From positions 1 to 60,230 of the forward strand of contig JACDUA010000020.1 in the NCBI GenBank assembly GCA_013519935.1: a stretch of 60,230 nt of DNA, given 5' to 3'. The notes beneath the pieces are model-generated. The model saw nothing but the letters and a program-made list of their open reading frames with translations. It was not told the origin of the DNA and ran no database searches. Within the stretch, counting starts at the first letter, position 1. Each line of letters starts with the position of its first letter. Origin of the DNA: Ectothiorhodospiraceae bacterium WFHF3C12. GTDB lineage: Bacteria; Pseudomonadota; Gammaproteobacteria; Nitrococcales; Nitrococcaceae. Below are positions 28,112 to 36,682 of the stretch, one piece after another. The position numbers and the translations under genes were made by a program.

Positions 28112-29821
28112 ATGCGAGTGAGCCGTTTTCCCCTCTTCACTACCAAGGAAACGCCCGCCGACGCCGAGATCGTGAGCCACCAGCTGATGCTGCGGGCCGG
28201 CATGATCCAGAAGGTCGCCGCCGGCCTGTACAACTGGCTGCCGCTGGGCCTGCGCGTGCTGCGCAACGTGGAAGCCATCGTGCGTGAGGAGATGAACCGC
28301 ACGGGTGCCATGGAAGTCCTGATGCCGGCGGTTCAGCCCGCCGAGCTCTGGCAGGAATCCGGCCGCTGGGATCAGTACGGCCCGTTGCTGCTGCGCATCC
28401 GCGACCGCCATGACCGGGATTTCTGCTTCGGCCCCACCCACGAGGAGGTGATTACCGACCTGGTGCGGCGCGAGTTGCGCAGCTACAAGCAGCTGCCGTT
28501 GACCTATTACCAGATCCAGACGAAGTTCCGCGACGAGACCCGGCCGCGCTTCGGCGTCATGCGGGCACGGGAGTTCGTGATGAAGGACGCCTATTCCTTC
28601 CACCTCAGCCAGGCGTCGCTGCAGGAAACCTACGACGCCATGCGTACCGCGTACAGCCGCGTATTCGAGCGTCTGGGCCTGGACTTCCGCCCCGTGCGGG
28701 CCGACACCGGCGACATCGGCGGCAGCGTCTCCGAGGAGTTCCACGTGCTGGCCGATTCCGGCGAGGACGCCATCGCCGCCTGCGACGGCTGTGACTACGC
28801 CGCCAACACCGAGCTCGCCGAGAGCCGGCCGCCGAAGCCGACGCAGCAGCAACCCGCCGAGGCCCGCGAGGCGCTCACGCCGGATATCCATACGGTCGCG
28901 GAGCAAGCGGAGTTGCTGGGCCTGAACGTGGACCAGATCGTCAAGAGCGTGGTCGTCATGGCCGATGGGGAGCCGGCGGTGCTCTACGTCGTCGGCGACG
29001 ACGAGCTCAACACCGTCAAGGCGGCCCGGGCCCTGGAAGCCGGCGATATCCGCCTGGCCGAACCGGAAGAGGCCCTGAACGCCACCGGGGTCCCGCGCGG
29101 CTTCATTGGCCCCCGGGGGCTGCCGGAAGGCCTCCGCCAGGTGGTGGACCACCGCGCGGCGGCGGCCGTCAATTTCTCATCCGGCGCCAATCGCAAGGAC
29201 TACCACTGGGTAAATCTCAACTGGGACCGGGACATGCCCCTGCCGCCCACGGCCGATCTGCGCACGGTCAAGGCCGGTGAGGGATGCCCCAACTGCGACG
29301 GCACCCTGTCCATCACCCGGGGCATCGAGGTCGGCCATATATTCCAGCTCGGCACCAAGTACAGCGAGAGCATGGGCGCCACCGTGCTGGACGAGTCCGG
29401 CAGCGACGCTCTGATGACCATGGGCTGCTACGGTATCGGGGTTTCCCGGGTGGTGGCCGCCGCCATCGAGCAGAACCACGACGACAACGGCATCATCTGG
29501 CCCGCGCCCCTGGCGCCGTTCAAGGTGGCCCTGATCTCCATCAACATCCACCGCTCCGAGGCGGTGGCGGAGAAATCCGGCGAGCTCTACCAGCAGCTGC
29601 TGGACGCCGGACTGGACCCCATCTGGGACGACCGCGAGGCGCGCCCCGGGGTGAAGTTCGCGGACATGGAGCTCATCGGCGTGCCCCACCGGATCGTCGT
29701 CAGCGACCGCGGCATCGAGGCGGGCACCCTGGAGTACCGCGGCCGGCGCGACAGCGAGAATCAGAACATACCCATGGAGGGCGCGCTGGACTTCCTCCGG
29801 GAACGGATCGGGCCGGGATGA
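28112..29821 (+). CDS. proS: Prolyl-tRNA synthetase (bacterial type with editing domain)
   Basis: Class II synthetase charging tRNA-Pro. The 569-residue protein starts MRVSRFPLFTTKETPADAEI and shows motif 1 around LMPAVQPAELWQESGRW, motif 2 (TKFRDETRPRFGVMRAREF), the YbaK-like insertion that hydrolyses Ala-tRNA-Pro (about 220-390, with VVVMADGEPAVLYVVGDDEL), motif 3 GCYGIGVSRVVAAAIEQ, and a C-terminal anticodon-binding domain. Length matches E. coli (572). Confidence 0.97.
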   Translation: MRVSRFPLFTTKETPADAEIVSHQLMLRAGMIQKVAAGLYNWLPLGLRVLRNVEAIVREEMNRTGAMEVLMPAVQPAELWQESGRWDQYGPLLLRIRDRHDRDFCFGPTHEEVITDLVRRELRSYKQLPLTYYQIQTKFRDETRPRFGVMRAREFVMKDAYSFHLSQASLQETYDAMRTAYSRVFERLGLDFRPVRADTGDIGGSVSEEFHVLADSGEDAIAACDGCDYAANTELAESRPPKPTQQQPAEAREALTPDIHTVAEQAELLGLNVDQIVKSVVVMADGEPAVLYVVGDDELNTVKAARALEAGDIRLAEPEEALNATGVPRGFIGPRGLPEGLRQVVDHRAAAAVNFSSGANRKDYHWVNLNWDRDMPLPPTADLRTVKAGEGCPNCDGTLSITRGIEVGHIFQLGTKYSESMGATVLDESGSDALMTMGCYGIGVSRVVAAAIEQNHDDNGIIWPAPLAPFKVALISINIHRSEAVAEKSGELYQQLLDAGLDPIWDDREARPGVKFADMELIGVPHRIVVSDRGIEAGTLEYRGRRDSENQNIPMEGALDFLRERIGPG

Positions 29822-30417
29822 AACGCCGCCCCAGCCCCGCACGGGGTCTTCGCCCGCTCCGGTCGGTGGCGCTCGCCGTCGCCGCCCTCGCCCTGATGGC
29901 GGGGGCAGCCGGCGCCCAGGCCGTGGACCCGGCCCTGCGCGCCGCGCTGAAGCAGGCCGTGGAGGATTCCGACAGCTTCACCAGCCGCTTCGATGCCGAG
30001 GTCTGGCTGCTGGACATGTCGGCGCGGCTGAAGGCGCGCATGCCCGACACCGACCGGCGCATGGAATTCCTGCGGCTGCTCCACCGCGAAGCAAAACGCG
30101 CCGGGCTGAAACCCGAATGGGTGCTGGCGGTCATCGAGGTGGAAAGCGATTTCAACCGCTTCGCCATTTCCTACGCCGGGGCGCGGGGGCTGATGCAGGT
30201 CATGCCGTTCTGGCTGGACGAGATCGGCCACCCGGAGGACAACCTGTTCAATGTCCAGACCAATCTGCGCATGGGCTGCACGATTCTGCGTTACTACCTG
30301 GACCGGGAGGACGGCGATCTCACCCGTGCCCTGGCCCGTTACAACGGCAGCCTCGGTAGCAACCGTTACCCGCTCAAGGTCTTCCAGGCCCTCAACGACA
30401 CCTGGTACCCGCAATAG
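29818..30417 (+). CDS. Lytic transglycosylase (SLT domain)
   Basis: A 199-residue exported muramidase-like enzyme. After a basic start and signal peptide (VALAVAALALMAGAAGAQA) and a helical region, the SLT domain shows the catalytic Glu in VLAVIEVESDFNRFAIS, then AGARGLMQVMPFWLDEIG, LRMGCTILRYYLDRE and the LARYNGSLGSNRYP motif. It cleaves glycan strands forming anhydro-MurNAc ends. The ATG overlaps the proS stop by 4 bp. It converges with trmH, 26 bp between stops. Confidence 0.9.
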   Translation: MKRRPSPARGLRPLRSVALAVAALALMAGAAGAQAVDPALRAALKQAVEDSDSFTSRFDAEVWLLDMSARLKARMPDTDRRMEFLRLLHREAKRAGLKPEWVLAVIEVESDFNRFAISYAGARGLMQVMPFWLDEIGHPEDNLFNVQTNLRMGCTILRYYLDREDGDLTRALARYNGSLGSNRYPLKVFQALNDTWYPQ

Positions 30418-30443
30418 GGTCGCGGGGCCCTCCCCCCGTTCCC

Positions 30444-31106
30444 TTACCGGCGCAGGGCCTCCCAGACAACATGCCCGTCCTCGTCCAGCGCCGGATAGTC
30501 CAGCCCATGACGGCGGCAGTAGGCCGCGACCCGCGGCTGCATCCACTCGAACAGCGTGCGCCGGTATGTATCCGCGTCCAGCCGGGGGGCATCGTACATG
30601 CCCGCCGCCAGGCGCTGTTTCTGGGCCTCGAAAAGCATCACGGCCGTGGCCACGGAGACGTTCAGCGACTCGGTCAGGCCGAACATCGGCACCATGACAT
30701 GACCGTCGGCAAGGGCCTTGCCCGTGTCGCTCACCCCCCAGAGCTCGGCACCCATGAGCAGCACGGTGGGTTCGGTGTAATCGATGTCCCGGTAGTCCAC
30801 GGCCTGCTCCGAGAGATGAGCCGCGTAGACGCGGAATCCCTCGGCGTGCACCGAGGCGATCGCATCCTCCAGCGTCGGGTGGGTCACGATATCCACCCAC
30901 TGACCGGCACCGGCGGAGCTGTGCCGGTGCGCGGAGACCCGGCCGCGGGCCGTCACCGCATGGGCGCGGAACGCGCCCACCGCATCACAGCTGCGGAGTA
31001 TCGCGGAGAGGTTGTGCGGCTTGTGCACTTGGTCCAACATCACCCGCAGATCGGGTTGACGGCGATCCAGAGTGGCACGCAAACGCGCCAGGCGCTGCGC
31101 GGTCAT
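30444..31106 (-). CDS. trmH: tRNA (guanosine(18)-2'-O)-methyltransferase TrmH
   Basis: SPOUT-class methyltransferase modifying G18 in the D-loop of tRNAs with S-adenosylmethionine. The 220-residue protein shows motif 1 in QVHKPHNLSAILRSCDAVG with the catalytic Arg, motif 2 LLMGAELWGVSD and motif 3 ESLNVSVATAVMLFEAQ, plus the TrmH-type C-terminal extension (RRTLFEWMQPRVAAYCRRHG). A TACAAT box at 31143-31148 on the minus strand is a possible -10. Confidence 0.92.
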   Translation of the reverse strand: MTAQRLARLRATLDRRQPDLRVMLDQVHKPHNLSAILRSCDAVGAFRAHAVTARGRVSAHRHSSAGAGQWVDIVTHPTLEDAIASVHAEGFRVYAAHLSEQAVDYRDIDYTEPTVLLMGAELWGVSDTGKALADGHVMVPMFGLTESLNVSVATAVMLFEAQKQRLAAGMYDAPRLDADTYRRTLFEWMQPRVAAYCRRHGLDYPALDEDGHVVWEALRR

Positions 31107-31186
31107 CGGCGATTTCCTCTGCGTTGGCGCGAACGGCGGCCCATTGTACCCGCGGCCGCCGCAACATCCACCGGACTTGAACGGCC

Positions 31187-32020
31187 ATGAACGAACGCAT
31201 CCTCATTGCGGGCTACGGCAAGATTGGCCAGGGCCTCGCGGAGCACTGGATCGCCCAGGGCGCACGTGTCTGGGGTCTGCGGCGCAGCGCCGCCCCCCTG
31301 CCGCAACCGGTCGAGCCCCTGCGCGGCGATCTCACGGACCCCGGCAGCCTGCCCGCTCCACCCCCGGGCATTGACCTGGTGTATTTTCTGGCCACGCCGG
31401 GCCGCTTTGACGACGAGGCCTACCGGCTGACTTACGTCGAGGGCCTTCGCAACCTGGTCGAGTGGCTCCCGGAAACGGCCGGCGCAAGGCTGGTATTCGT
31501 TTCCAGCACGGCCGTTTACGGCCAGACGGACGGACGCTGGGTAGACGAGACCAGCCCGACCGAGCCGAATGGTTTTTCCGGACGGCGAATGCTGGAAGCG
31601 GAGCGCATCGCCGCTGACGCCGGTGGCGTCTCGGTACGCTTCGGCGGCATCTACGGGCCGGGCCGGACCCGCATGATCGACAAGGTCCGGCAGCAGGAAC
31701 CCTGCGTGGCCGACCCGCCCCGTTACACCAACCGCATCCACGAAAGCGACTGCATCGGCGTCCTCGCCCATGTGGGCGCTCTATCGCATCCCCGGCCGGT
31801 CTACCTGGGTGTCGACGACGCGCCATGCACCCAATGCGAGCTCATGGACTACATCGCCGGCCTGCTCGGCCTGCCCCGTCCCGAGCGGGTCAGTGGCGAC
31901 CCGGGCGGGCTGCGCGGCAGCAACAAGCGCTGTGGCAACCAGCGCCTGAAGGACAGCGGCTACCGCCTCATCTATCCGGGCTACAGGGAAGGGTACGCAG
32001 CCATCGTCGCATCCGGCTGA
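31187..32020 (+). CDS. NAD-dependent epimerase/dehydratase family protein (YeeZ-like)
   Basis: A 277-residue atypical short-chain dehydrogenase. The Rossmann start ILIAGYGKIGQGLAEHWIAQG binds the dinucleotide; FVSSTAVYGQTDGRW has the Ser and Tyr positions of the extended family, but the Tyr-x3-Lys catalytic pair is not clear (GFSGRRMLEAE where YxxxK is expected). This is also true of YeeZ/YbjT-like proteins, so it may bind rather than reduce a sugar-like ligand. RFGGIYGPGRTRMID and YTNRIHESDCIGVL are the typical substrate-side motifs. Divergent from trmH; convergent with the CbiX gene, 11 bp apart. Confidence 0.82.
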   Translation: MNERILIAGYGKIGQGLAEHWIAQGARVWGLRRSAAPLPQPVEPLRGDLTDPGSLPAPPPGIDLVYFLATPGRFDDEAYRLTYVEGLRNLVEWLPETAGARLVFVSSTAVYGQTDGRWVDETSPTEPNGFSGRRMLEAERIAADAGGVSVRFGGIYGPGRTRMIDKVRQQEPCVADPPRYTNRIHESDCIGVLAHVGALSHPRPVYLGVDDAPCTQCELMDYIAGLLGLPRPERVSGDPGGLRGSNKRCGNQRLKDSGYRLIYPGYREGYAAIVASG

Positions 32021-32031
32021 GCCCGGCGGGC

Positions 32032-32412
32032 TCAGCCGGCGTCGAGGCCCCGCGCGATCATATCCGGCAGTTCATCCCAGGCGCCAAAGTGCTCGAGGAT
32101 GCGGAAGCCAACATGGGGGTGCCTTCCCCGGGCCTCACCGACGATGCGGGGTATATCCTCGGCAACGTGCCGGCCGGCGGCGAGAAAGTACGGGAACAGA
32201 TCCACCTGCCGTGCTCCGGCGGCCACCGCATGATTCATCGCATCGGGTATGGAGGGCTCGGCCAGCTCCAGAAAGGCACATCCCACGGCCTCGTAGGAAC
32301 CGCCCGGGCCCATGGCCTGCCCGAGGCGCTCGGCGAACGCCGCGACCTCCTCGTTGGAGGCCTCGCGACGGCTGCCATGGGCAATGACGACAAGATGCGT
32401 ATGGGGGTTCAA
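32032..32412 (-). CDS. CbiX/SirB family single-domain chelatase-like protein
   Basis: A 126-residue single-domain member of the class II chelatase group. HLVVIAHGSRREASNEEV holds the first metal-binding His, and VDLFPYFLAAGRHVAEDIP the second motif with its His. Single-domain forms act as homodimers and insert cobalt or iron into sirohydrochlorin; in gammaproteobacteria the role is less settled. I take the TTG at 32412 as start, with GGGAGA about 9 nt upstream, because it places MNPHTHLVVIAHGS at the N-terminus; a TTG at 32457 would add 15 residues of poor quality. Confidence 0.8.
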   Translation of the reverse strand: MNPHTHLVVIAHGSRREASNEEVAAFAERLGQAMGPGGSYEAVGCAFLELAEPSIPDAMNHAVAAGARQVDLFPYFLAAGRHVAEDIPRIVGEARGRHPHVGFRILEHFGAWDELPDMIARGLDAG

Positions 32413-32444
32413 GCGTCGGGTCTCCCTGGGAAATGGAAATCCGC

Positions 32445-32473
32445 TTAGCGGCGGCAACCGTCTCCGCTATGAT
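32445..32473 (+). promoter_or_regulatory. Candidate promoter of the diguanylate cyclase gene
   Basis: TATGAT (32468-32473, 5 of 6) with TTAGCG (32445-32450) 17 bp upstream; the start codon is 33 bp past the -10. Confidence 0.35.
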
Positions 32474-32506
32474 TTCAACAAAGTCCGCAAGCAAGCAAGG
32501 CCGACA

Positions 32507-34099
32507 ATGCCGGAAGACGAGAACGCCCCCGCCGACGCCGAATGGAAAGCCCGCTACCAGGCCGCGCTCTCCGAGGCCGAAAACCGCGAGTCCGAGCTGC
32601 AGAGCGAAGTCGCCATTCTCCGGCGCGCCCTGGTGCGCCTCGGCACGGCCGCGGTGCCCGCCGCCGGGCAGGGGGAGCTGGAAGCGCTGCGCGCCTCGGT
32701 CCGGGACGAAGCCGCCATCGACCGGGTCGAAGGCCACGTGCGCAAGATCGCCGACACCCTGCTTCGCGAGCAAAGAACCGAACCACGTCATGATACGACT
32801 CCGGATGCCGCGTCGGCTCTTCTGGAGGTGCTGGAGCGCCGCTGCGACGACCGGGACATGCGCGCCCGGGCCCGCTCGCTCCTGCGCAACCTGGACCGGG
32901 GCGATCAACCGGACGCGTGGGAGGCCGCGCTGGACCTGGCAGCACGAGCCGCACGGGGCGGCAACGGCGGCCTGTTCGGACTGCTCCGGCGCGGTAACAC
33001 AAGGGCCGAGGCGGACGAGACGGTCCCGGCAGATACCGTGCCGGCCACGGTGCGCGGCCCCCTCGCCCGACTCATCGACAAGCTGGTACGGATCGAGGAA
33101 GCCGAGAATAGCGCCAGACGGCTCAAGCGGCGGCTCGACGCCGAACTCCCCATGACCGAGCTGCCGGCGACGGTCGAGGCGGTCACCGATCTGGTGGTGG
33201 ACGCTTCCCAGGAAGAGATGGCGGCCCTGCAGGCGTTCCTCCACCAGCTCACCGGACGGCTCTTCGACATCCACGCCTTTCTTGACGACTCCGAGGCCGA
33301 CATTGCCGGCGATCGCGAGGACAGCCAGGCGCTGGATGACGCCATACGCAACGAGCTGGCCGGAATGCAGGAGCAGGTCGCCACCGCCGGCGACCTGCAG
33401 GGGCTGAAACGAAGCGTGGCCGCCCAGCTCGACACCATTACCCGGCACATGGACGCCTACCGTCGTAGCCAGATCCAGCGCCAGCAAGCAACCGAACAGC
33501 GCATCAGTGAACTCAGCGCCCGCCTCGAGGCTACCGAAAGGCAGGCGGACCGGTTGCGGCAGCGGTTGCTGCAACAGCAGGCCCGGGCCGAAGTGGACGG
33601 TCTCACCCAGCTCGCCAACCGCCAGGCCTACGAGGACCGGCTGGAGTACGAATACGCCCGGTGGCGGCGCTACGGCGCGCCGTTGAGCCTGGCGGTCATG
33701 GACCTGGACCGGTTCAAGTCCATCAACGACCGTTTCGGACACGCCGCCGGCGACAAGGTTCTGCGCACGGCGGCCCGGGTCCTGCGCTCCAACGTCCGTG
33801 AGACGGACTTCCTCGCCCGCTACGGCGGCGAGGAGTTCGTATTGATCATGCCCGAGACGGACCTCGAACGGGCCTGGCAGGCCACCGAGAAGCTGCGCAC
33901 CGCGCTCGAGACCGCACCGTTCCACGCGGGGGACCAGCGCCTGCCGGTTACCCTGTCCGCAGGAGTCGCCGGGTTCGGCGACTCCGACTCCCGCGAGGCG
34001 GTTTTCGACCGCGCGGACCGGGCCCTTTACAACGCCAAGAACGCCGGCCGCAACCGGGTCAACAAGGAAGACGGCGGCTCAGCCGCGCAGTCCTCCTGA
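32507..34099 (+). CDS. Diguanylate cyclase (GGDEF) with long coiled-coil N-terminal region
   Basis: Makes cyclic di-GMP from two GTP. The 530-residue soluble protein has a GGDEF domain at about 365-525: EVDGLTQLANRQAYEDRL, SLAVMDLDRFKSINDRFGHAAGD, active-site GGEEF at 440-444 and the inhibitory I-site RETD at 431-434, exactly five residues before it, so product inhibition is expected. The first 360 residues are mostly helical, Ala/Arg/Glu-rich, with a coiled coil leading into the cyclase (QQATEQRISELSARLEATER). No PAS, GAF or membrane segment is visible, so the input is unknown. AAGG is 7 nt before the ATG at 32507. Confidence 0.92.
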   Translation: MPEDENAPADAEWKARYQAALSEAENRESELQSEVAILRRALVRLGTAAVPAAGQGELEALRASVRDEAAIDRVEGHVRKIADTLLREQRTEPRHDTTPDAASALLEVLERRCDDRDMRARARSLLRNLDRGDQPDAWEAALDLAARAARGGNGGLFGLLRRGNTRAEADETVPADTVPATVRGPLARLIDKLVRIEEAENSARRLKRRLDAELPMTELPATVEAVTDLVVDASQEEMAALQAFLHQLTGRLFDIHAFLDDSEADIAGDREDSQALDDAIRNELAGMQEQVATAGDLQGLKRSVAAQLDTITRHMDAYRRSQIQRQQATEQRISELSARLEATERQADRLRQRLLQQQARAEVDGLTQLANRQAYEDRLEYEYARWRRYGAPLSLAVMDLDRFKSINDRFGHAAGDKVLRTAARVLRSNVRETDFLARYGGEEFVLIMPETDLERAWQATEKLRTALETAPFHAGDQRLPVTLSAGVAGFGDSDSREAVFDRADRALYNAKNAGRNRVNKEDGGSAAQSS

Positions 34100-34112
34100 G
34101 GAAGGCAAGCGC

Positions 34113-34145
34113 GCAAAGGAAAAGGCGCCCGAGGGCGCCTTTATC
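34113..34145. terminator. Bidirectional terminator between the cyclase and cytochrome genes
   Basis: AAAGGCGC (34121-34128) pairs with GCGCCTTT (34135-34142). Plus strand: TTTAT after the stem; minus strand: TTTTCCTTT. It serves the convergent genes on both sides. Confidence 0.8.
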
Positions 34146-34166
34146 CGATGAATGACGGGATGGCGA

Positions 34167-34505
34167 TCAGCGATCCATCGTGTACAGATCGCTGGACTGA
34201 GCGGCATAGTAAGCCGCCAGATCCCACATGTCTTCCTCGCTCAGATTCGCCACCATCCCCTTCATGACGGCGTTCTGGCGAGCCCCGGTCTTGTAGTCCA
34301 CCAGGGTGCGGTACAGGTAATCGGCGTACTGCCCCGCGAGAATGGGATACTGCGGATTGGTACTACGCCCTGCCTGGCCGTGGCAGCCGGCGCAGGTGGC
34401 CGACTTGCGCTCGCCGGCCGCGGGATCACCCCGATCCACCGCCGCGACGGGAAGGGACACGACCAACGCCAGCGCTGCCATTCCCAGTTTCAGCCTCTTG
34501 ATCAT
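34167..34505 (-). CDS. Small class I cytochrome c, resembles one half of cytochrome c4
   Basis: A 112-residue periplasmic single-haem cytochrome. The signal peptide runs to about residue 21 (LALVVSLPVAA), the haem-binding CAGCH is at 38-42, and PILAGQYADYLYRTLVDYKTG is the characteristic pattern after the haem site in cytochrome c4 domains; Met of VMKGMVANLS is the likely sixth ligand. ATG at 34505 has GGGGGC 7 nt upstream. It follows a paralogue by 13 bp, so both are made from one mRNA. Electron transfer to a terminal oxidase is the likely role. Confidence 0.88.
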   Translation of the reverse strand: MIKRLKLGMAALALVVSLPVAAVDRGDPAAGERKSATCAGCHGQAGRSTNPQYPILAGQYADYLYRTLVDYKTGARQNAVMKGMVANLSEEDMWDLAAYYAAQSSDLYTMDR

Positions 34506-34518
34506 GATAGCCCCCACC

Positions 34519-34833
34519 TTATTGCTCCTGAGCGAAGTACGCGGCGATGTCCTGCATGTCCTGCTCGCTGAGCTGACTCGCCTGGGCCTGCATGGTCTGG
34601 TGGCTGCGCTGCCCGTTCTGATAGGCCTTCAGCGCGGCCACCAGATAGTCGGCATGCTGGCCGCCGAGCTTCGGCACATGGTACGACGGGTAAGCGTTGC
34701 GATAACCTTCGACACCGTGACAGCCGAGACAGGTAACGGCCTTCCGGGCGCCCGCATCGGGGTCACCATCGGCCAGCGCCGGGCCGCTGAAGGCGGCGAG
34801 CGCCAGACAAAGCGCGAAAAGCTTGCTCTTCAT
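34519..34833 (-). CDS. Small class I cytochrome c, second half-like paralogue
   Basis: A 104-residue exported single-haem cytochrome with signal peptide ending ALA at about 21, haem site CLGCH at 35-39, HVPKLGGQHADYLVAALKAYQNG and the ligand Met of HQTMQAQASQLS. It is clearly related to the downstream protein (LGGQ/LAGQ-x-ADYL, LS-x-xD-x-x-D-x-AAY). AGGGA lies 6 nt before the ATG at 34833. First gene of the pair. Confidence 0.88.
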   Translation of the reverse strand: MKSKLFALCLALAAFSGPALADGDPDAGARKAVTCLGCHGVEGYRNAYPSYHVPKLGGQHADYLVAALKAYQNGQRSHQTMQAQASQLSEQDMQDIAAYFAQEQ

Positions 34834-35078
34834 TATTTCCCTCACAACTTCCGGAGTTATCGATTCCGGTAAACGAACGGCCGATTGCGCGCCCCTCACA
34901 GCCACTGGACGCACCCCCAACGGCATTCGTTGCTCCAATCCAGAAAGGCGCGGCAAGGGCCCGCCCGAACGCATCCGCCCGCGCGCACCATCGGGCGCTC
35001 TCCAAGGCGCCATATGGTTCCATGTATCGGCCCTCGCGTAAAGGTAGCGCTGGACTGTGGCCTCCGGCACCGGCCCTT

Positions 35079-35348
35079 TCAGCGAATGTCGAAATGGGAC
35101 AGTCCGGGATCACTGACAGCCTCGCACTCCACCTCGGTCACCACCGCCTGCGGCGGCCCGTTCTTCAGCCAGGCCCGGAATGCCGCGGTGGCGTCGGGCT
35201 CGCCGCACATAAGCACCTCCACGCGCCCATCGTGAAGGTTCTTGGCATAGCCGCTCACGCCGAGCCGCTGAGCCTCCTCCCGGGCGCTGGCCCTGAAGAA
35301 CACGCCCTGCACACGACCGGAGACATAGCACTTGTGGCAGTCCACCAT
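35079..35348 (-). CDS. acyP: Acylphosphatase
   Basis: Hydrolyses acyl-phosphates. The 89-residue protein has the phosphate loop GRVQGVFFRASAREEAQRLG with catalytic Arg, and GYAKNLHDGRVEVLMCG with the catalytic Asn; length is typical. Nine bases of GGAAGCTGA precede the ATG at 35348, which lies directly after the yihY stop (2 bp), so the two are one transcript. The longer frame upstream is yihY antisense-frame noise. Confidence 0.93.
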   Translation of the reverse strand: MVDCHKCYVSGRVQGVFFRASAREEAQRLGVSGYAKNLHDGRVEVLMCGEPDATAAFRAWLKNGPPQAVVTEVECEAVSDPGLSHFDIR

Positions 35349-35350
35349 GT

Positions 35351-36655
35351 TCAGCTTCCTCCCGACCCGGCTTGGCCCTGTTCTCGCGCCTCGTCGACGG
35401 GCGCGGCCAGCAGCCTGGACAGCGGCACATCGAAGGCCTCCGTCAACGCGCCGGCCGCCGCATCGAGGCGTTCGCCTATCGCCCTGTCCCAGGGATCGTT
35501 GGGGTCCAGCGCGCGATGATCCAATGGCAGGGTGAACGGGTGGGCACGGAAGAGCTCCAACAGCGTGAAGCCCGCCAGGTCCCGGGACAGCACCCAGCGG
35601 CCGCGGGACGTCTTCTGCACCAGCCGCACCGACTCGAGAATGTCCATGATGGCCTGCAGGCCCCGGTCCCCTATACGGGGCTCGGCGCGCACCAGCTCCC
35701 GGCGGCCCAGTGTGGTGCCGTGTTGCTGCGCCTGCCAGAGCCGGCCGAGGATGCGCAGGGCCGCCACCAGTCGATGGCGTTCCCCCGCCAGGGGTCCGGC
35801 GCGGCCAGCCTTGTAGGCGCCCAGCGCCTGCGTCCATTCGGCACCCAGCAGGATGATCAGCCAGCAGACGTAGAGCCAGATCAGGAACAGCGGAATAGTG
35901 GCCAGCGCCCCGTAAATCGCTTCGAAACCCGGGACCATGCGCACGTACAGTGCGAAGCCGGCCTTGGCGGCCTCGAACAGCAGCGCCGCCACGATGGCGC
36001 CGCCAAGCGCGTGACGCACCCGCACCCGCCGGTTCGGAACGGCCATGTACAGGAACAGGAAGGCGCCGACCTCGGCGATGAACGGCAGCGCCCGCAGGAC
36101 GGCCGCGGCGACGGGGCCGGGGGCCTCCAGGTCGACCAGCCGGGAGACCGTGAGCAGATAGGAGCTGACAGCCACGCTCGCGCCCAGCAGCACGGGGCTC
36201 AGCGTCAGCACGGTCCAGTAGACCATGAAGCCCTGAAACGGACGACGGCGCTTGTGGACGTGCCAGATCCGGTTCAGGGCCCGGTCAATCGCCGAGATCA
36301 TGAGCAGCGCGGACAAGAAGACACCGAGCGCGCCGGCCAGCGTCAGCCCCGCGGCCCGATCGACGAATCGCGCCAGATAGTCTTCCACCGTGGCGCCGAA
36401 ACTGGGTACGAAGTTGCCCAGCACGATACCCCTGAGCTGCCCGCTTATGGCGTCGAATACCGGGAAGGCCGACAGCACGGAAACGATGACCGTGAGCAGC
36501 GGCACGAGGGACAACAGGGTGGTATAGGCCAGGGTGGCAGCGCTCTCGGGACACTGATCGCGCAGGAAGCGTTCGACGAGATAGCGCAGGAAGGCGGCAG
36601 CTTCCCGCAACCACGGGGCGATCAGGTGCAGCCATTGCCGCATTCGTTCAGGCAT
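35351..36655 (-). CDS. YihY family inner membrane protein
   Basis: A 434-residue protein. The first 290 residues are the YihY/UPF0761 domain with six membrane segments (LAYTTLLSLVPLLTVIVSVLSA, AGLTLAGALGVFLSALLMI, VYWTVLTLSPVLLGASV and others) and the conserved PNRRVRVRHALGGAIVAALLF and IPLFLIWLYVCWLIILLGAE. About 140 cytoplasmic residues follow that resemble a helix-turn-helix-like helper region (LRILGRLWQAQQHGTTLGRREL) seen in gammaproteobacterial members. The old label RNase BN is wrong for this family. Function unknown. Upstream lies a DUF4398 lipoprotein gene and downstream acyP. Confidence 0.9.
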   Translation of the reverse strand: MPERMRQWLHLIAPWLREAAAFLRYLVERFLRDQCPESAATLAYTTLLSLVPLLTVIVSVLSAFPVFDAISGQLRGIVLGNFVPSFGATVEDYLARFVDRAAGLTLAGALGVFLSALLMISAIDRALNRIWHVHKRRRPFQGFMVYWTVLTLSPVLLGASVAVSSYLLTVSRLVDLEAPGPVAAAVLRALPFIAEVGAFLFLYMAVPNRRVRVRHALGGAIVAALLFEAAKAGFALYVRMVPGFEAIYGALATIPLFLIWLYVCWLIILLGAEWTQALGAYKAGRAGPLAGERHRLVAALRILGRLWQAQQHGTTLGRRELVRAEPRIGDRGLQAIMDILESVRLVQKTSRGRWVLSRDLAGFTLLELFRAHPFTLPLDHRALDPNDPWDRAIGERLDAAAGALTEAFDVPLSRLLAAPVDEAREQGQAGSGGS

Positions 36656-36682
36656 CCGCGCGGCCCCGGCGCCCCGTATCGA

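Noticed and set aside
32135-33925. 596-codon minus-strand frame across the diguanylate cyclase
   Set aside because: Antisense of a clear GGDEF gene; no family features.
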